Position numbers and translations under genes: made by a program. From Betaproteobacteria bacterium (GTDB lineage: Bacteria; Pseudomonadota; Gammaproteobacteria; Burkholderiales; Burkholderiaceae), in contig RFMZ01000218.1 of assembly GCA_009927445.1 (NCBI GenBank), positions 1-45,141 of the forward strand: DNA of 45,141 nucleotides, given 5' to 3'. Positions 7,382 to 16,048 of the stretch are shown here, piece by piece (position 1 is the stretch's first letter; each line of letters begins with the position of its first letter). The notes under the pieces are model-generated. The model did no database searches, was not told the DNA's origin, and saw only the letters and a program-made list of their open reading frames with translations.

Positions 7382-8863
7382 TTACCTTAAAGCCGCTTCC
7401 CCAGCTCCGTTACCGGCAATCTGACCAAATACAACTCCTGAAACCAAACCTGTTCCAGCTGGGTAATTAAAGTAGAAAATACCACCAACCATCTCGCCAG
7501 CAGTAAATAAACCTGGAATTGGATGATGATGAACATCAACAACCTGGCCAGTCTGGGGTACGATCTTTAAGCCACCAAAGGTAAATGTAATGCCACAAGT
7601 CGTGTGATAAGATTCAAATGGACCAGTATCTAGGGGATGTGCCCAGTTAGATTTAGGCGGCTCAATACCAACCGTACCTCGACCATCCTTAATAGCATGA
7701 TTAAAAGGTATTTCTGTTTTAACAGCAGCATTAAATTCTTGGATAGTTTTTAAGAATTGGGCCTTATTAACGCCAACCATCTTATCGGCTAAATCCTCGA
7801 GAGTGTCTGCCACAACCCTAGTAACCATTCGATCACCATACTCTGGTCGAAGTAATGGCCTCACTTTGGCATCAAACACCTGCCAAGCTTCTTGCCCAGG
7901 CTGCTTGAGTACTTCTGCGCCATATTTAGCATAGGTAAAGTTATAAAAATCAACTCCTTCGTCGACAAAACGCTTCCCATCTGAATTAATCATGAGGGAC
8001 AAGGGATAACTATGACGATATGAACTATGCGGTAAAGTTAGATCACCAAACTCTGGCGCATATCGCTCCCATGAAACGGCATGCCTACCAGACCAATTAC
8101 CATATGGACAAGCACCAATATCCATCGCCATGCGTAAGCCATCTCCCATGTTAAAGCGCGTCCCACGTACTTTCGCTAATTCCCAACCTGGACCTAAATA
8201 TTTTGTTCGCCAAGCAGCATTCGCTTCAAAACCGCCGCATGCTAATACAACGGCTTTGGCCTGAAAATCCGTTGGTACGCCCTGAATCTTTGCAGTCAAA
8301 CCATGTACTTTGACACCGTCATATATCAATGAAACAGCCCGCGCCTCATAAATAATTTCAATTCCTTTTTTAATTGCAGTATCAGTCAAATATTGAACTA
8401 AACCAGGCCCGCCTCCAGAAACCTCCATCGGCATCCGACCAAAAAATTTACGTTTACCATGAATAATGGCTGATTGTGCCCGATATGTCGGTACAAAACG
8501 AACACCCTGAGAGCGCAACCAAACCATTGCTTCAAAGCTATTATTTACTAGAGTCTCACATAAATCTGGATCAGTTCGCTCATTGGTGACACGCAGTAAG
8601 TCATCAAAAAAGATATCCCGAGAGTTGTTGTCCCAGTCAGTCTGCTCCACCTCGTCGTCTGGTATATCAGCTAATCGCTGTAGATCTTTTCCGGATGTGT
8701 AAGCAAAGCGCATCACCCCACCAGCAAAGCGACTATTACCGCCTGAAGCATCTATGGGTGCAGCCTCCAGCATCACAACACTTGCGCCTTTATCCCTAGC
8801 TGCAAGTGCAGCACATAAAGCAGCATTTCCCTTACCAACTACAACCACGTCATATTGCTTCAT
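7382..8863 (-). CDS. tcuA: FAD-dependent tricarballylate dehydrogenase-like flavoprotein (TcuA-like)
   Basis: A member of the fumarate reductase/succinate dehydrogenase flavoprotein family. The N-terminus has the FAD dinucleotide-binding fold (VVVVGKGNAALCAALAA, then a conserved E at the end of the second strand) followed by SGGNSRFAGG. The C-terminus has FTFGGLKIV and the FAD loop FNYPAGTGLVSG. The 493-aa length and the GKGNAALCAAL signature match tricarballylate dehydrogenase TcuA, which oxidises tricarballylate to cis-aconitate. The start ATG at 8863 follows GGAGAC. It leads an operon with the PrpD-like and Bug genes. The gene symbol is by resemblance; another polycarboxylate may be the substrate, and no tcuB electron-transfer partner is adjacent. 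Confidence 0.85.
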   Translation of the reverse strand: MKQYDVVVVGKGNAALCAALAARDKGASVVMLEAAPIDASGGNSRFAGGVMRFAYTSGKDLQRLADIPDDEVEQTDWDNNSRDIFFDDLLRVTNERTDPDLCETLVNNSFEAMVWLRSQGVRFVPTYRAQSAIIHGKRKFFGRMPMEVSGGGPGLVQYLTDTAIKKGIEIIYEARAVSLIYDGVKVHGLTAKIQGVPTDFQAKAVVLACGGFEANAAWRTKYLGPGWELAKVRGTRFNMGDGLRMAMDIGACPYGNWSGRHAVSWERYAPEFGDLTLPHSSYRHSYPLSLMINSDGKRFVDEGVDFYNFTYAKYGAEVLKQPGQEAWQVFDAKVRPLLRPEYGDRMVTRVVADTLEDLADKMVGVNKAQFLKTIQEFNAAVKTEIPFNHAIKDGRGTVGIEPPKSNWAHPLDTGPFESYHTTCGITFTFGGLKIVPQTGQVVDVHHHPIPGLFTAGEMVGGIFYFNYPAGTGLVSGVVFGQIAGNGAGEAALR

Positions 8864-9380
8864 TACATGTCTCCGTATAGCTACTAATTTATTTTTTTAA
8901 TTCTATCTAAATAACTACTAGAAAATAAACTGAATAAAAGAATCACTTTTAACTGTAAGATTTAATATCTATAGCGACGCGCTCAAGGATGGTTTTTTCT
9001 AAATTTTAAATATCTCTTCCGTTAGAACTTCACTTGATATTTTTATAGTTCTTTGTTTTTCAAATGTTCATTAATAAAGTTTCTCCCAAACAATTTTTAT
9101 AAGTCAAATTAACTCGTTAGATTAGACTATCAAAACTGACATTCCCTTATCAAATTTCTCAGTAATAATTTTTTCCCATCATCAGGGAATAATTCCAAAA
9201 ATCAACAATTGGAGGCATCCAGCAAAGTCTTTTTTAAAAAATAAAGGCGAGATTTAATTAGAAATTTATGTCACAATTAGTCATACTTATATTATTGAAT
9301 TAACGCCCTATTTAAGTTATTGATTTATCAATATTTTTTAATATTCTACAACTTTTATTTGCTATCTTTTAGGACCTCTC
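8864..9380. other. Intergenic region between divergent tcuA-like operon and gltI-like operon
   Basis: 517 bases, very AT-rich, with no ORF of credible length. It must hold the promoters of both operons. The only clear elements are a promoter-like pair and an overlapping dyad near 9319-9347 (listed separately) and a loose ATTCCCT/AGGGAAT pair around 9140-9190. Confidence 0.6.
9319..9347 (+). promoter_or_regulatory. Candidate promoter of the gltI-like operon with overlapping operator dyad
   Basis: TTGATT (9320-9325) and TATTCT (9342-9347) are spaced by 16 bases, about 35 bases before the gltI start. The -35 element lies inside a perfect dyad ATTGAT-TT-ATCAAT (9319-9332), a possible repressor site. 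Match to consensus is moderate. Confidence 0.4.
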
Positions 9381-10298
9381 ATGAAAAACTCTTTAAGTTT
9401 CTTTAAAATTAGTCTAACCGGTATTCTAATCACGAATTTGTTGATGAGTATGCCGAGTTTTGCAGCGGGTACATTTGACAAAATAAGTGCCTCCAAAAGT
9501 ATTACTATGGGAGTTCGCGATTCGTCTGGAGCCCTTTCATATACCCTTGGTGACGGGAAATATACCGGTTATCACGTGGAAATTTGCAAAAGAATCATCT
9601 CCGACCTAGAAAAAACGCTTAAAACACCTATCCAAATCAAGTACCAAGCTGTGACATCACAAAACCGTATCCCACTCGTACAAAACGGTACAGTTGATAT
9701 TGAATGTGGCTCTACAACCAATAATGCCACTCGCCAAAAAGATGTTTCATTTGCCGTAACTACCTATGTGGAAGAGGTTAGAATTGCTGTGAAAGCCAAT
9801 TCTGGGATTACTTCAATCGCACAACTAAATGGTAAAAAAGTAGCAACTACCACCGGTACTACCTCCGTTCAAATATTACGAAAAAATGAGCGCGCAACTG
9901 GCGTTAATTTTGATGAAGTCTTCGGTAAAGATCATGCCGACAGCTTCCTTCTCCTGGAGTCTGATCGTGCAGATGCTTTTGTGATGGACGGATCTATCCT
10001 AGCAGGCAATATTGCTATGGCTAAAAATCCAAAGGATTTTCGAATCGTCGGTGAAGTATTAAGTGTTGAGCCCATTGCCATCATGATACGTAAAGATGAT
10101 CCACAATTTAAGGCAGCGGTTGATAATACGATTAAGGGGCTCATGAAAGACGGCTCGATCGCGAAAATGTATCAACAGTGGTTCCTAGAACCAATCCCAC
10201 CAAAAAATACTCGAGTGGGTCTTGAACTTAGCGCTAATACAAAAGAGGCTTGGGCGAACCCGAATGACAAACCCGCCGAAGAGTATGCCAAAAAATAA
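9381..10298 (+). CDS. gltI: Glutamate/aspartate-type ABC transporter substrate-binding protein (GltI-like)
   Basis: Periplasmic receptor of a polar amino-acid ABC importer, 305 aa. A signal peptide ends near MPSFAAG (about residue 29). The family 3 solute-binding motif GYHVEICKRI follows the first strand. IECGSTTNNATRQKDVSFAV and KVATTTGTTSVQ line the ligand site, and the C-terminal MYQQWFLEPIPP is typical of GltI. AGGA precedes the ATG at 9381. The operon order, receptor, permease, permease, ATPase, matches gltIJKL, so glutamate/aspartate is the likely ligand; related acidic or amide amino acids remain possible. Confidence 0.9.
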   Translation: MKNSLSFFKISLTGILITNLLMSMPSFAAGTFDKISASKSITMGVRDSSGALSYTLGDGKYTGYHVEICKRIISDLEKTLKTPIQIKYQAVTSQNRIPLVQNGTVDIECGSTTNNATRQKDVSFAVTTYVEEVRIAVKANSGITSIAQLNGKKVATTTGTTSVQILRKNERATGVNFDEVFGKDHADSFLLLESDRADAFVMDGSILAGNIAMAKNPKDFRIVGEVLSVEPIAIMIRKDDPQFKAAVDNTIKGLMKDGSIAKMYQQWFLEPIPPKNTRVGLELSANTKEAWANPNDKPAEEYAKK

Positions 10299-10347
10299 AG
10301 TAGCCTAAGCTCTCTTTGTATTCTTTACAACTCTTGTAATCTCTTCG

Positions 10348-11141
10348 ATGGCACTTGAATTTGGTATTTTTTGTAAAAGTACCATCGAGGAAGAGTTTGC
10401 CCCAAAATGTTTTGGTACAACTTTTCCGAATGTATTTGATGGTAACGGTGATACAACCTATCTAGATTGGCTGTTATCTGCTTGGGGTTGGACTCTGTCC
10501 GTTGCTGGCTTGGCACTCCTGATTGCCCTCCTAGTTGGTTTAGTAGTGGGCACGCTCAGAACTCTGCCTGAATCCTCTTGGTTCAATCGCTTGCTGATTA
10601 CTCTAGCGAATACTTGGGTAGAAATCTTTCGTAACATTCCAGTTCTCGTTCAAATATTTTTGTGGTATCACGTTATCCCCATGCTTGTGCCAATCCTAAA
10701 AGGTTTGCCAGCCTATTTTTTGGTCAGTATTGCACTCGGGTTTTATACCTCATCGCGCATTGCAGAACAGGTCAAAGCAGGATCCAGTCACTCCCGAAAG
10801 GCCAAACCCTGGCAGCTATGGCTTTAGGGCTGACAACTACCCAAAGTTATCGCTTCGTTATTCTGCCTATGGCTCTTCGAATTGTGATTCCCCCACTAAC
10901 CTCCGAGTCAATGAATATTATCAAAAACTCCTCAGTCGCTTTTGCGGTATCTGTTTCTGAACTTACCCTGTTTGCTATGCAAGCCCAAGAAGAAACCTCT
11001 AAAGGTATCGAAATCTACCTAGCAGTAACCATCATGTATATGATTACCGCCCTAGCCATGAATCGCCTAATGGCATGGGTCGAGAAAAAAACGCGGGTTC
11101 CCGGCTTCATTGCTCCAAATAACCCAGCAGGCGCGCATTAA
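10348..11141 (+). pseudogene. gltJ: GltJ-like amino-acid ABC permease, split by a one-base deletion
   Basis: Membrane permease of the GltIJKL importer, about 264 aa if the frame is restored. The first part (10348 to about 10780) carries the GltJ N-terminus, LSAWGWTLSVAGLALLIALL and FRNIPVLVQIFLWY, and reads through AEQVKAG. The expected continuation IQSLPKGQ (the EAA loop that contacts the ATPase) then lies in the next frame and runs on to 11141. Restoring one base in GGATCC (10780-10785; expected GGAATCC) rejoins both halves exactly. As written, the first frame stops at 10827. The rest of the operon is intact, so either the base is a sequencing error or the transporter has just lost function. 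Confidence 0.88.
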
Positions 11142-11806
11142 TGTCTCTTGATCTATCTTTTTACAGCTGGGAGCTAATCCAAAATTTCCTCATCAAAGGA
11201 CTCCTCTTTAGCGTTCAACTAACAATCGTTGCCACCCTTGGAGGTATCGCCTTTGGTACTGTCCTCGCACTGATGCGCTTATCCAATAAGCCTTGGCTAA
11301 CTATTCCGGCAAGTTGTTATGTCAATGTGATGCGGTCAATCCCACTAGTCATGGTCATTTTGTGGTTTTTTTTGTTAATCCCCACCCTCATTGGCCGTCC
11401 TATCGGAGCTGATTTATCAGCCTATATTACCTTTATTGCTTTTGAAGCAGCCTTCTTTTGCGAAATCGTCCGTGCTGGCATTGGCTCCATACCAAAAGGT
11501 CAAGCTGCTGCAGGTCAAGCACTAGGAATGAGCTATGCTCAAAATATGCGCCTCATTGTTCTACCCCAAGCTTTCAGAAATATGATCCCTATTTTCATGA
11601 CCCAAATAATCATCCTATTCCAAGATACTTCTCTCGTTTATGCCATCGGTGCTTATGACCTTTTGAAGGGCTTTGAAATTGCTGGTAAAAATTATGGTCG
11701 CCCCATTGAAAGTTATCTACTTGCTGCAGTGGTTTATTTCTTGATTTGCTTTAGCTTGTCACGCGCCGTCAAAACGCTACAAAAAAAAGTCGCTATCATC
11801 CGTTAG
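11141..11806 (+). CDS. gltK: Glutamate/aspartate-type ABC transporter permease (GltK-like)
   Basis: Second permease subunit, 221 aa, with about five hydrophobic segments. The N-terminal SVQLTIVATLGGIAFGTVLA is typical of the HisMQ/GlnP permeases. The EAA loop is visible as AGIGSIPKGQAAAGQALGMS and is followed by LPQAFRNMIPIF. Its ATG shares a base with the gltJ stop codon (TAATG), so translation is coupled. It should pair with GltJ to form the pore. Confidence 0.92.
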   Translation: MSLDLSFYSWELIQNFLIKGLLFSVQLTIVATLGGIAFGTVLALMRLSNKPWLTIPASCYVNVMRSIPLVMVILWFFLLIPTLIGRPIGADLSAYITFIAFEAAFFCEIVRAGIGSIPKGQAAAGQALGMSYAQNMRLIVLPQAFRNMIPIFMTQIIILFQDTSLVYAIGAYDLLKGFEIAGKNYGRPIESYLLAAVVYFLICFSLSRAVKTLQKKVAIIR

Positions 11807-11886
11807 AATCGCCCTATGTCCAAATCAACAACACGACGCGCATTTTTTATAGAAGGTATATTCTTCTTATCGACCCCAGGTAATTT

Positions 11887-12627
11887 ATGGCTCTAATTGA
11901 AATCAAACAAATCTCCAAATGGTATGGCAGTTTTCAAGTGCTGACAAACTGCTCCACCAATATTGAAGTCGGTGAGGTGGTGATCGTTTGTGGCCCATCA
12001 GGCTCTGGTAAGTCCACTCTTATTAAAACCATCAATGGACTCGAAGCCTTTCAGTCTGGAGAAATTAGAATTGATGGAGTATCGGTTGGGGATCCGCAGA
12101 CCAATCTGCCACAACTTCGTGCACAAGTTGGCATGGTCTTTCAGAACTTTGAACTGTTTCCGCACCTATCTGTGACCGAAAATCTAACGATCGCTCAAAT
12201 TAAAGTCCTTGGAAAAAGTCAATCCGATGCGACTGCTCTTGGCATGAAATACTTGGAGCGGGTTGGCCTGATTAATCAAAAAGATAAATTTCCAGGGCAA
12301 TTATCTGGTGGCCAGCAGCAACGCGTGGCAATCGCTAGAGCCCTTTCAATGAATCCTAAAGTCATGCTGTTTGACGAACCAACCTCAGCACTAGACCCGG
12401 AAATGGTGGGCGAAGTTCTGGACGTGATGGTGCAACTCGCCCACGATGGTATGACAATGATTTGTGTCACTCATGAAATGGGTTTTGCTAAAAAAGTTGG
12501 TCATCGAGTCATCTTTATGGACCAAGGGAAAATAGTTGAGGATTGTAGCAAAGATGAATTCTTTTTACATCCTGAAAAACGAGCCCCGCGAGCGCAGGAA
12601 TTTCTAGCAAAAATCATTACCCAATAA
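11887..12627 (+). CDS. gltL: Amino-acid ABC transporter ATP-binding protein (GltL-like)
   Basis: ATPase subunit of the importer, 246 aa. Walker A is GPSGSGKST (residues 36-44), the Q-loop is [12 protein letters not shown], the signature is LSGGQQQR, Walker B is [12 protein letters not shown] and the switch His is in VTHEMGF. It closes the gltIJKL-like operon. The 80-base gap after gltK is unusual for this operon and the ribosome site is weak. A 26-codon ORF begins in the gap at 11816 and overlaps the start. Confidence 0.94.
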   Translation: MALIEIKQISKWYGSFQVLTNCSTNIEVGEVVIVCGPSGSGKSTLIKTINGLEAFQSGEIRIDGVSVGDPQTNLPQLRAQVGMVFQNFELFPHLSVTENLTIAQIKVLGKSQSDATALGMKYLERVGLINQKDKFPGQLSGGQQQRVAIARALSMNPKVMLFDEPTSALDPEMVGEVLDVMVQLAHDGMTMICVTHEMGFAKKVGHRVIFMDQGKIVEDCSKDEFFLHPEKRAPRAQEFLAKIITQ

Positions 12628-12649
12628 ACTACTCGAATAAACATAAGCC

Positions 12650-13657
12650 TTATTGTGGTTCAATGCCAGCTTTCGTGGCGATCTGTTGATATTTAACAAT
12701 CTCACTACTGACAAATTTCTTCACAGTATCCAAATCCATGTGGCGTGACTGAATACCAGCTTTGGCATAAGAGTCTTTTACCTCGGGATCTTGCATGGCC
12801 TTTCCTAAATCAGTATTAATCTTTTCAACAATTGCCAAAGGGGTTGCTATCGGAGCCCAAAATCCAACCCATAAGTTAATCTCAAAATTAGCAAAACCCT
12901 GCTCTGCAATCGTCGGCACGTCACTCAGTATGTCAGCCCGAGTTTTACTAGTAACGCCTAAAGCCTTTAATTTGCTAGACTTGATCTGACCTATTGCAGC
13001 GTCTAGCGGAGCCATATAAAATGCCGATCGACCCGCCATGATGTCCGTCAACGCATCTGGGGAACCTTTATAAGGAATATTTAAAAGCTTTATACCAGCA
13101 AATTGATTAAAAAACTCTGCCGCTAAATGCGTCGAACTCCCTACTCCAGCAGAGGCATAACTTAAATCTCCTGGACGAGTCTTGGCTGCAGATACTAAGT
13201 CCTTAATCGACTTATACGGTCCATCAGGATGCACAACCAAAGCATAAGGTGTAACGCCTAATATATCAATATCTACGAGTGTTTTACCCGGGTCGTAGGG
13301 TAATTTTTTATAAATCGCTGGGTTAGCAGCAAAAGAAGCAGACTGCACCAACAAGGTATATCCATCCGGGTCTGCGTTAACAACAAAACCCGTACCAATT
13401 GATCCCCCGGCGCCTGGTTTATTCTCAACGATAACGGATTGTTTCCAGACCTTACTTAAATATTTAGCAACAATTCGTACCGTTAAGTCTGCGCCAGATC
13501 CTGCTGCAGGACCAATAATTTTTACGGTACGATTTGGATAACTTTGAGCAACTCCTGAGTTAACAGAACTAGAAGAGGGACTGCCTTGTGCAAGAACGAA
13601 AGAAACACTACAAGGCACAATTAAACTTAAAAAGATTAACCCCCTTAAATATACCAT
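12650..13657 (-). CDS. Bug-family periplasmic tricarboxylate-type receptor
   Basis: A Bug receptor with the core YPNRTVKIIGPAAGSGAD, VENKPGAGGSIGTG, DPDGYTLL and LNIPYKGSPDALTDIMAG. The pocket loop is PAAGSGAD rather than the usual PFPPGGSTD, which suggests a different ligand. Start choice: ATG at 13657 (335 aa) gives a normal signal peptide ending at VLAQ and has AGGA upstream. An in-frame ATG at 13711 also has a GGAG and would add 18 residues. The gene converges with gltL 22 bases away, and a ketopantoate-reductase-like gene is divergent upstream. Confidence 0.9.
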   Translation of the reverse strand: MVYLRGLIFLSLIVPCSVSFVLAQGSPSSSSVNSGVAQSYPNRTVKIIGPAAGSGADLTVRIVAKYLSKVWKQSVIVENKPGAGGSIGTGFVVNADPDGYTLLVQSASFAANPAIYKKLPYDPGKTLVDIDILGVTPYALVVHPDGPYKSIKDLVSAAKTRPGDLSYASAGVGSSTHLAAEFFNQFAGIKLLNIPYKGSPDALTDIMAGRSAFYMAPLDAAIGQIKSSKLKALGVTSKTRADILSDVPTIAEQGFANFEINLWVGFWAPIATPLAIVEKINTDLGKAMQDPEVKDSYAKAGIQSRHMDLDTVKKFVSSEIVKYQQIATKAGIEPQ

Positions 13658-13827
13658 CGAAGTCTTCCTAAAAGTACTTAACAGTAAATACGAAAAATTT
13701 AAATTAGACATCTATTAGAACTCCATGATTTATATTTCTAATGATCGCAATGCGCTCTAGACAATGTAATTAGTATACTGGGAATACGCACCACATCAAT
13801 TGGAATTATTTTTAAAAGGAACTTTGT

Positions 13828-14850
13828 ATGTTGCAAAAAATTGCTATTCTTGGGACAGGTGCAATCGGCGGCAGTATTGGCCTTGATCTGACCGAGGCAG
13901 GCTTCGACGTGATCTTGATCGATGCTTGGCCAAGTCATGTAGATGCGATGAAAGAGCAAGGACTCCGAGTGAGCATGCCTGGTAGCGAACATCATATGCC
14001 TGTGCGCGCCTACCATCTTCATGAAATTTATACTCTCAATCCTCAACTAGATCTGATTCTTCTTTGTGCCAAGTCCTACGATAGTGTCTGGCTAGCTCAC
14101 TTTATTCGCCCCTACCTAAAAAAAGATGGGGTACTAGTCTGCGTTCAAAATAGTCTGAATGATGAATGGGTAGCTCCGATTATTGGTCCAGAACGTGATA
14201 TCGGATGCGTCATCGAACTATCAGCAGAAGTCACCTCACCAGCCCAAATCAAACGCAATACAAATCGCCAGGGTACTTGGCTTGCTCCTGGGGAATTAAA
14301 TGGACAAATCACAAGTCGTCTTACTGACATTGAAAAAATTCTTAGCCATGTAGGTACGTCCACGAAAACTGCGAATATTTGGGGAGCTAAGTGGTCTAAA
14401 CTAATCGCCAATGCAATGACCCAAGGCCCTATCGGAATGCTAGGTATTAAATCATCCGAGGCAGTTATTCTGCCGGGGTATGTCGAGTTAGCAACCCTTG
14501 CTGGCCAAGAAACCTATGCGGTTAGCCAGGCTCTTGGAGTCAATATCGAACCGGTCTTTGGCCTCACAGAAAAAGATTTCTCAGGCTCAGTGGAAGAGGC
14601 TATTCAAACCTTATTTACTACTCTTGTCAAACATATTGGACCTCATTCGAGAAACGCTGTCGTGCAAGACCACAGCAAAGGTCGTCGAACAGAAGTCGAT
14701 TATCTCAATGGCTTAGTGGCTCAAAAAGGCAAAGATCTAGGCATTCCAACCCCAATTAACAACGCCATTACTCTACTCAATCAACAAATCGATCTGGGGA
14801 AATTTCCAGCGGAACCACAAAACTTAGGGCGCATCCGATCTCTGATATAG
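13828..14850 (+). CDS. Ketopantoate reductase (ApbA/PanE) family oxidoreductase
   Basis: NAD(P)-dependent 2-oxoacid reductase, 340 aa. The N-terminal Rossmann motif is GTGAIGGSIG (residues 9-18). LILLCAKSYDS holds the conserved Lys of the family, and a WSKLIANAMTQGP stretch supplies the second Lys/Asn. A C-terminal DYLNGLVAQKGKDLGIPTPIN matches the PanE substrate domain. GGAAC lies before the ATG. It sits next to a Bug receptor rather than with pantothenate genes, and the VLVCVQNSLND segment departs from the classic VLTLQNGLGN. A role in reduction of another branched 2-oxo acid is therefore as likely as pantoate synthesis. Confidence 0.85.
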   Translation: MLQKIAILGTGAIGGSIGLDLTEAGFDVILIDAWPSHVDAMKEQGLRVSMPGSEHHMPVRAYHLHEIYTLNPQLDLILLCAKSYDSVWLAHFIRPYLKKDGVLVCVQNSLNDEWVAPIIGPERDIGCVIELSAEVTSPAQIKRNTNRQGTWLAPGELNGQITSRLTDIEKILSHVGTSTKTANIWGAKWSKLIANAMTQGPIGMLGIKSSEAVILPGYVELATLAGQETYAVSQALGVNIEPVFGLTEKDFSGSVEEAIQTLFTTLVKHIGPHSRNAVVQDHSKGRRTEVDYLNGLVAQKGKDLGIPTPINNAITLLNQQIDLGKFPAEPQNLGRIRSLI

Positions 14851-14980
14851 AAGATCTATTCAAAAAATTCATTCCCACCAAAATAGTGATCTAGCTTGTT
14901 AACTTTATAGGAACTCCAAGCGTTATTGAAGCAAGAAGGACATAAATCATTTTCCTTGCCCTCTTGAGAAAGGTCGCGTG

Positions 14981-15157
14981 ATGAAAAAATTTACTCTACT
15001 AACAGGTACTGTTTTACTAGTAAGTTCGCTTCTAGGTTGCGCTTCGCCCAACTATAACGGTACTAGATATTATTCGCCTGGTTACTACTATAAACCTGGC
15101 TTTTATCATCAACCGTTTTATAACTGGCGTCCTAATTACTATCGCCGACATTATTAA
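14981..15157 (+). CDS. Small Tyr-rich lipoprotein
   Basis: A 58-aa ORF with AAAGG about ten bases before its ATG. The N-terminus is a clear lipoprotein signal (MKKFTLLTGTVLLVSSLLGC) with lipobox LLGC, so mature Cys20 would be lipid-modified. The mature 39 residues are dominated by Tyr, Pro, Asn and Arg (YYYKPGF, RPNYYRRHY) and have no recognisable domain. It stands alone between two + strand genes. I do not recognise the family; similar short Tyr/Gly-rich lipoproteins occur in the envelopes of many proteobacteria. Confidence 0.7.
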   Translation: MKKFTLLTGTVLLVSSLLGCASPNYNGTRYYSPGYYYKPGFYHQPFYNWRPNYYRRHY

Positions 15158-15248
15158 TGCTCAAATACGCAAGAAGAAGTATTAAAAAGACTCTACAATA
15201 TTCAAGGAATACATGAATTAATCAGACATCATTTCTAATGAGACAAAA

Positions 15249-16043
15249 ATGAACATACCGATCTGGGATGCATATGCGCTACGTTATGCAAAAGTTAAAA
15301 GAAGGAGGATTGAAAATTTTATCTCCCATGATTTACATGATGTAGCTACCCAAATGGACTACTTTGTCTGGTTTTTAAAAAATGATCAGGAAACTATTCT
15401 TGTCGATACAGGTTTTAATCAAGCGGCAGCCCAACTAAGAAATAGAGAGTACTTACGCTGTCCTATTGAATCTTTAAAGAAAACTGGAGTTCAATTAGAA
15501 GATCTAAAAGATGTGATTATTACTCACGCACATTATGATCATGCTGGGAATACCCGTTTATTAAAAAACGCGCGCTTTCATATCCAAGAACGTGAAATGT
15601 CCTATGCCACTGGACCAGAAATGCGCCATGCTTTTTGTAGGCATGCTTATGATGCTAATGATGTATGCGATTTGGTCTATGCCAATTTTGAGGATCGTGT
15701 GAGGTTTCATGCAGGGGCTTTTGAGCTTCGCCCTGGTATAGAGGTTCACTGGGTTGGTGGCCACACGCGTGGCCTACAAATTGTCCGAGTGCATACGAAA
15801 CGTGGCTGGATTGTGCTCGCTTCCGATGCTGCACACTACCTCGAAAACTTCCTGAATCGATCACCCTTCCCAATTGTTTCTGATATTGGCGATATGCTCC
15901 GTGGATACGACCTAATTCAGTCATTAGCCGAGTCAGATCAGCATGTTATCGCGGGGCACGATCCACTGACGATGACCTTGTATAATCAAGTTGGCAAAAA
16001 GAACTTAGAAATCGTGTCGCTAACCGAACCGAGCAAGGGATAA
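15249..16043 (+). CDS. Metallo-beta-lactamase-fold hydrolase, N-acyl homoserine lactonase-like
   Basis: A 264-aa MBL-fold enzyme without a signal peptide. The metal motif is H93-A-H95-Y-D97-H98. The other ligands are the His in VGGHTRG, the Asp in LASDAAHY and the His in VIAGHDP. This set is that of the AhlD/AttM lactonase branch, which opens lactones by a dinuclear zinc site. The Bug receptor that follows starts five bases after the stop, so the pair is an operon; a sugar-acid or other lactone imported as an acid would fit better than quorum quenching (inference). Confidence 0.85.
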   Translation: MNIPIWDAYALRYAKVKRRRIENFISHDLHDVATQMDYFVWFLKNDQETILVDTGFNQAAAQLRNREYLRCPIESLKKTGVQLEDLKDVIITHAHYDHAGNTRLLKNARFHIQEREMSYATGPEMRHAFCRHAYDANDVCDLVYANFEDRVRFHAGAFELRPGIEVHWVGGHTRGLQIVRVHTKRGWIVLASDAAHYLENFLNRSPFPIVSDIGDMLRGYDLIQSLAESDQHVIAGHDPLTMTLYNQVGKKNLEIVSLTEPSKG

Positions 16044-16048
16044 CCATC

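Noticed and set aside
11816..11896. 26-codon ORF before gltL as a leader peptide
   Set aside because: No ribosome site, no regulatory codons or hairpin pair, and it simply runs into the gltL start.
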